DNA of 21,913 bases from positions 1-21,913 of IMG/VR virus record IMGVR_UViG_3300005289_000030. One strand, written 5' to 3'. The notes under the pieces are model-generated. The model made no database searches and was not told where the DNA came from. It saw nothing but the letters and a program-made list of their open reading frames with translations. Source of the stretch: a virus. Shown here one piece after another: positions 20,852 through 21,913 of this stretch (position 1 is the stretch's first letter; each line of letters begins with the position of its first letter). Both the position numbers and the translations under genes were made by a program.

Positions 20852-21705
20852 GCGTTCCCGTTCGGCGGCGCACCGGCCAGCAACGGCAAGCGCGTGCTGA
20901 CCCGGATGGATTTGAGCGAGCGGCCAGACCGAAAGGCGTTCCAGCCGGAAAAGATGACCGACGCTTTCTTGGCCGCCCCGGACTTTCCCATGTTGAGCAA
21001 CCTGGCCCGAACCACATAGGCGGGGTCTGTCTCTTCCAACAGTTCGCCCTTGGCCACCTTCGTAATAAATTCTTCGGCCGCCGGTTCGTCGATTTCCTCC
21101 AGAACCGCGTGACAAAACCCCAAGACGCCGGGCGCCACCAGCGTTTGCACCGTTTCCTTGAACTGGAGCGCCAGCGCCGCCGACTTTTGGATGACGTCGC
21201 GGTGTTCGTGGTAAAATTCCAGCACTTCGGCGTTGGTCGGCTTGGCCGTGTCCCGTAGCGCTTCCCCTTCGTTGCGCCGGTAGGCCAGCATGAGCCGGGC
21301 GATATTGGCGCACGTCCGGGCGTTGGGCTCGCCTTCAATCCCCAGATAGTCCCCCGCCGTGCGCGGCACGCCCTGCCCCATCGTCGCCATGGCCAGCGGG
21401 TGGACCCCCAGCACCAACAGCACGTCCACCGCCGCTTCGGTGCCTTGGATGGCCAAACAACGATGCTGGCCGTCTATCAGCTTGCCTTCGCTCGAAATAA
21501 TCATGGGTTCGCCATTCAAGACCCAGTGGCCGCCTTCCATGTCGGCGCGGTAGCGGGCGACGCGGGTTCGCCTGACGTCGCGGTTGGTGGCGGCCCGGGC
21601 CAGCAATTCGGTGGCCATGGCGCTGTCCAGACGAACGACGCGGGCGATGGGCTTGGTCGCCTTGGCGGCCTGGTCAATGAGTTTTTCAATCTGATGGTCG
21701 GTCAT
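20848..21705 (-). CDS. ParB-like (ParB/Srx N-terminal domain) phage protein
   Basis: The product is 285 residues. NRDVRRTRVARYRADMEGGH (41-60), WVLNGEPMIIS (61-71) and DGQHRCLA (78-85) are the ParB/sulfiredoxin-fold signature seen in many phage proteins annotated as ParB-like nuclease. Asp78-Gly-Gln-His-Arg82 is the key motif, the ParB-family CTP/ATP-binding block. The helical C-terminal ~190 residues are not recognised. I chose the ATG at 21705 because GAGGAT lies upstream; a reading from 21795 starts inside the palindrome and lacks an RBS. It may partition or mark DNA, or regulate. Its promoter overlaps the operator at 21770. Its stop and the terS stop share the palindrome CTAG. Confidence 0.8.
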   Translation of the reverse strand: MTDHQIEKLIDQAAKATKPIARVVRLDSAMATELLARAATNRDVRRTRVARYRADMEGGHWVLNGEPMIISSEGKLIDGQHRCLAIQGTEAAVDVLLVLGVHPLAMATMGQGVPRTAGDYLGIEGEPNARTCANIARLMLAYRRNEGEALRDTAKPTNAEVLEFYHEHRDVIQKSAALALQFKETVQTLVAPGVLGFCHAVLEEIDEPAAEEFITKVAKGELLEETDPAYVVRARLLNMGKSGAAKKASVIFSGWNAFRSGRSLKSIRVSTRLPLLAGAPPNGNA

Positions 21706-21756
21706 GGTGGCATCCTCTTCAACTACCGGGCAAGCCATTAAGCCCGGAATACCGCC

Positions 21757-21785
21757 ATTTTCTGCCCTATTGACCGCCGCGTCAA
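21757..21785 (-). promoter_or_regulatory. TTGAC palindrome operator and promoter of the ParB-like gene
   Basis: TTGACCGCCGCGTCAA at 21770-21785 is a copy of the shared site. On the minus strand TTGACG, a 17-nt spacer and GAAAAT (21762-21757) form a promoter with a leader of about 45 nt before the ATG at 21705. Confidence 0.5.
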
Positions 21786-21814
21786 TACTGCGCAAATGGG
21801 CTATGCCAAAGGTA

Positions 21815-21843
21815 TTGACCCCGCCGTCAACATGCCGTAATCG
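21815..21843 (+). promoter_or_regulatory. TTGAC palindrome operator and promoter toward the right edge
   Basis: TTGACCCCGCCGTCAA at 21815-21830 matches the shared operator. TTGACC, 17 nt, then TAATCG at 21838-21843 gives a start near 21850, followed by GGATGGGGAG and the ATG at 21873. It is the second site in the same divergent gap, 45 bases from the site at 21770. Confidence 0.55.
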
Positions 21844-21872
21844 TTCAGAATTAAGGATGGGGAGTAACGGCC

Positions 21873-21913
21873 ATGCCGACGCTGTTGTGGTTAATCGTTT
21901 GGCCCATTGTGGG
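21873..21913 (+). CDS. Start of a gene cut by the window edge (hydrophobic N-terminus)
   Basis: The first 13 codons read MPTLLWLIVWPIV, a hydrophobic start typical of a small membrane protein or a signal anchor. GGATGGGGAG lies 8-18 bases upstream, and the TTGAC-type promoter precedes it. The rest is outside the window, so no function can be given. Confidence 0.6.
   Translation, partial: MPTLLWLIVWPIV

Noticed and set aside
9301-21830. Palindromes as LexA or CtrA sites of an alphaproteobacterial host
   Set aside because: Alphaproteobacterial LexA sites are direct GTTC-N7-GTTC repeats and CtrA sites are TTAA-N7-TTAA; TTGAC-N6-GTCAA fits neither.
1-21913. tRNA, rRNA, insertion sequence or integrase
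   Set aside because: No cloverleaf with acceptor stem and T-loop, no transposase or integrase motif was found on either strand.

Overview
The window is about 22 kb of a GC-rich tailed-phage (Caudoviricetes) genome. No bacterial housekeeping gene, rRNA, tRNA, integrase or transposase is visible. Genes are short and tightly packed, with many ATGA/GTGA stop-start overlaps. The gene content (family A DNA polymerase, DUF2815 ssDNA-binding protein, DUF2800 nuclease, Prim-Pol/SF3 helicase, VRR-NUC, small terminase, endolysin, holin-like proteins) is that of a lytic-type phage replication half-genome. GC-rich codon use and TTGAC-type -35 boxes suggest a proteobacterial host, probably an alphaproteobacterium; that host call is inference.

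Layout. (1) 1-3172, plus strand: end of the late region, with holin-like membrane proteins, a holin-like protein carrying an internal lipobox, an SGNH-hydrolase virion protein and a small exported protein. (2) 3173-3357: convergent gap with a 15-bp inverted repeat. (3) 3358-9256, minus strand: replication operon (proline-rich unknown protein, DUF6378, DUF2800 nuclease, DUF2815 SSB, zinc-finger miniprotein, DNA polymerase). (4) 9333-14792, plus strand: PP-loop/PAPS-reductase-like protein, SF2 helicase, unknown protein, zinc-finger miniprotein, Gp88-like cysteine-rich protein, VRR-NUC nuclease and three small unknowns. (5) 14796-15476, minus: endolysin. (6) 15537-19927, plus: a TetR-like HTH protein, several small cysteine-rich proteins and a large primase-helicase. 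(7) 19928-20383: AT-rich non-coding region with a terminator, hairpins, six TATCGGG repeats and a 36-nt alternating purine/pyrimidine tract; a good origin candidate. (8) 20384-20851: small terminase, apparently leaderless. (9) 20848-21705, minus: ParB-like protein. (10) 21706-21872: bidirectional promoter region, then the first codons of a new gene.

The most notable system is regulatory. Seven copies of a 16-bp near-palindrome, TTGAC-N6-GTCAA, lie only at gene starts of the early/replication modules (9301, 11781, 13952, 15479, 17251, 21770, 21815). In each, the TTGAC half looks like a -35 box. None precedes the late genes or the small terminase. The TetR-like protein at 16004, whose own operon starts just after one copy, is the best visible candidate for the binding factor. 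This would be a dispersed-operator regulon comparable in concept to the stoperators of mycobacteriophage L5, but with a different, symmetric site.
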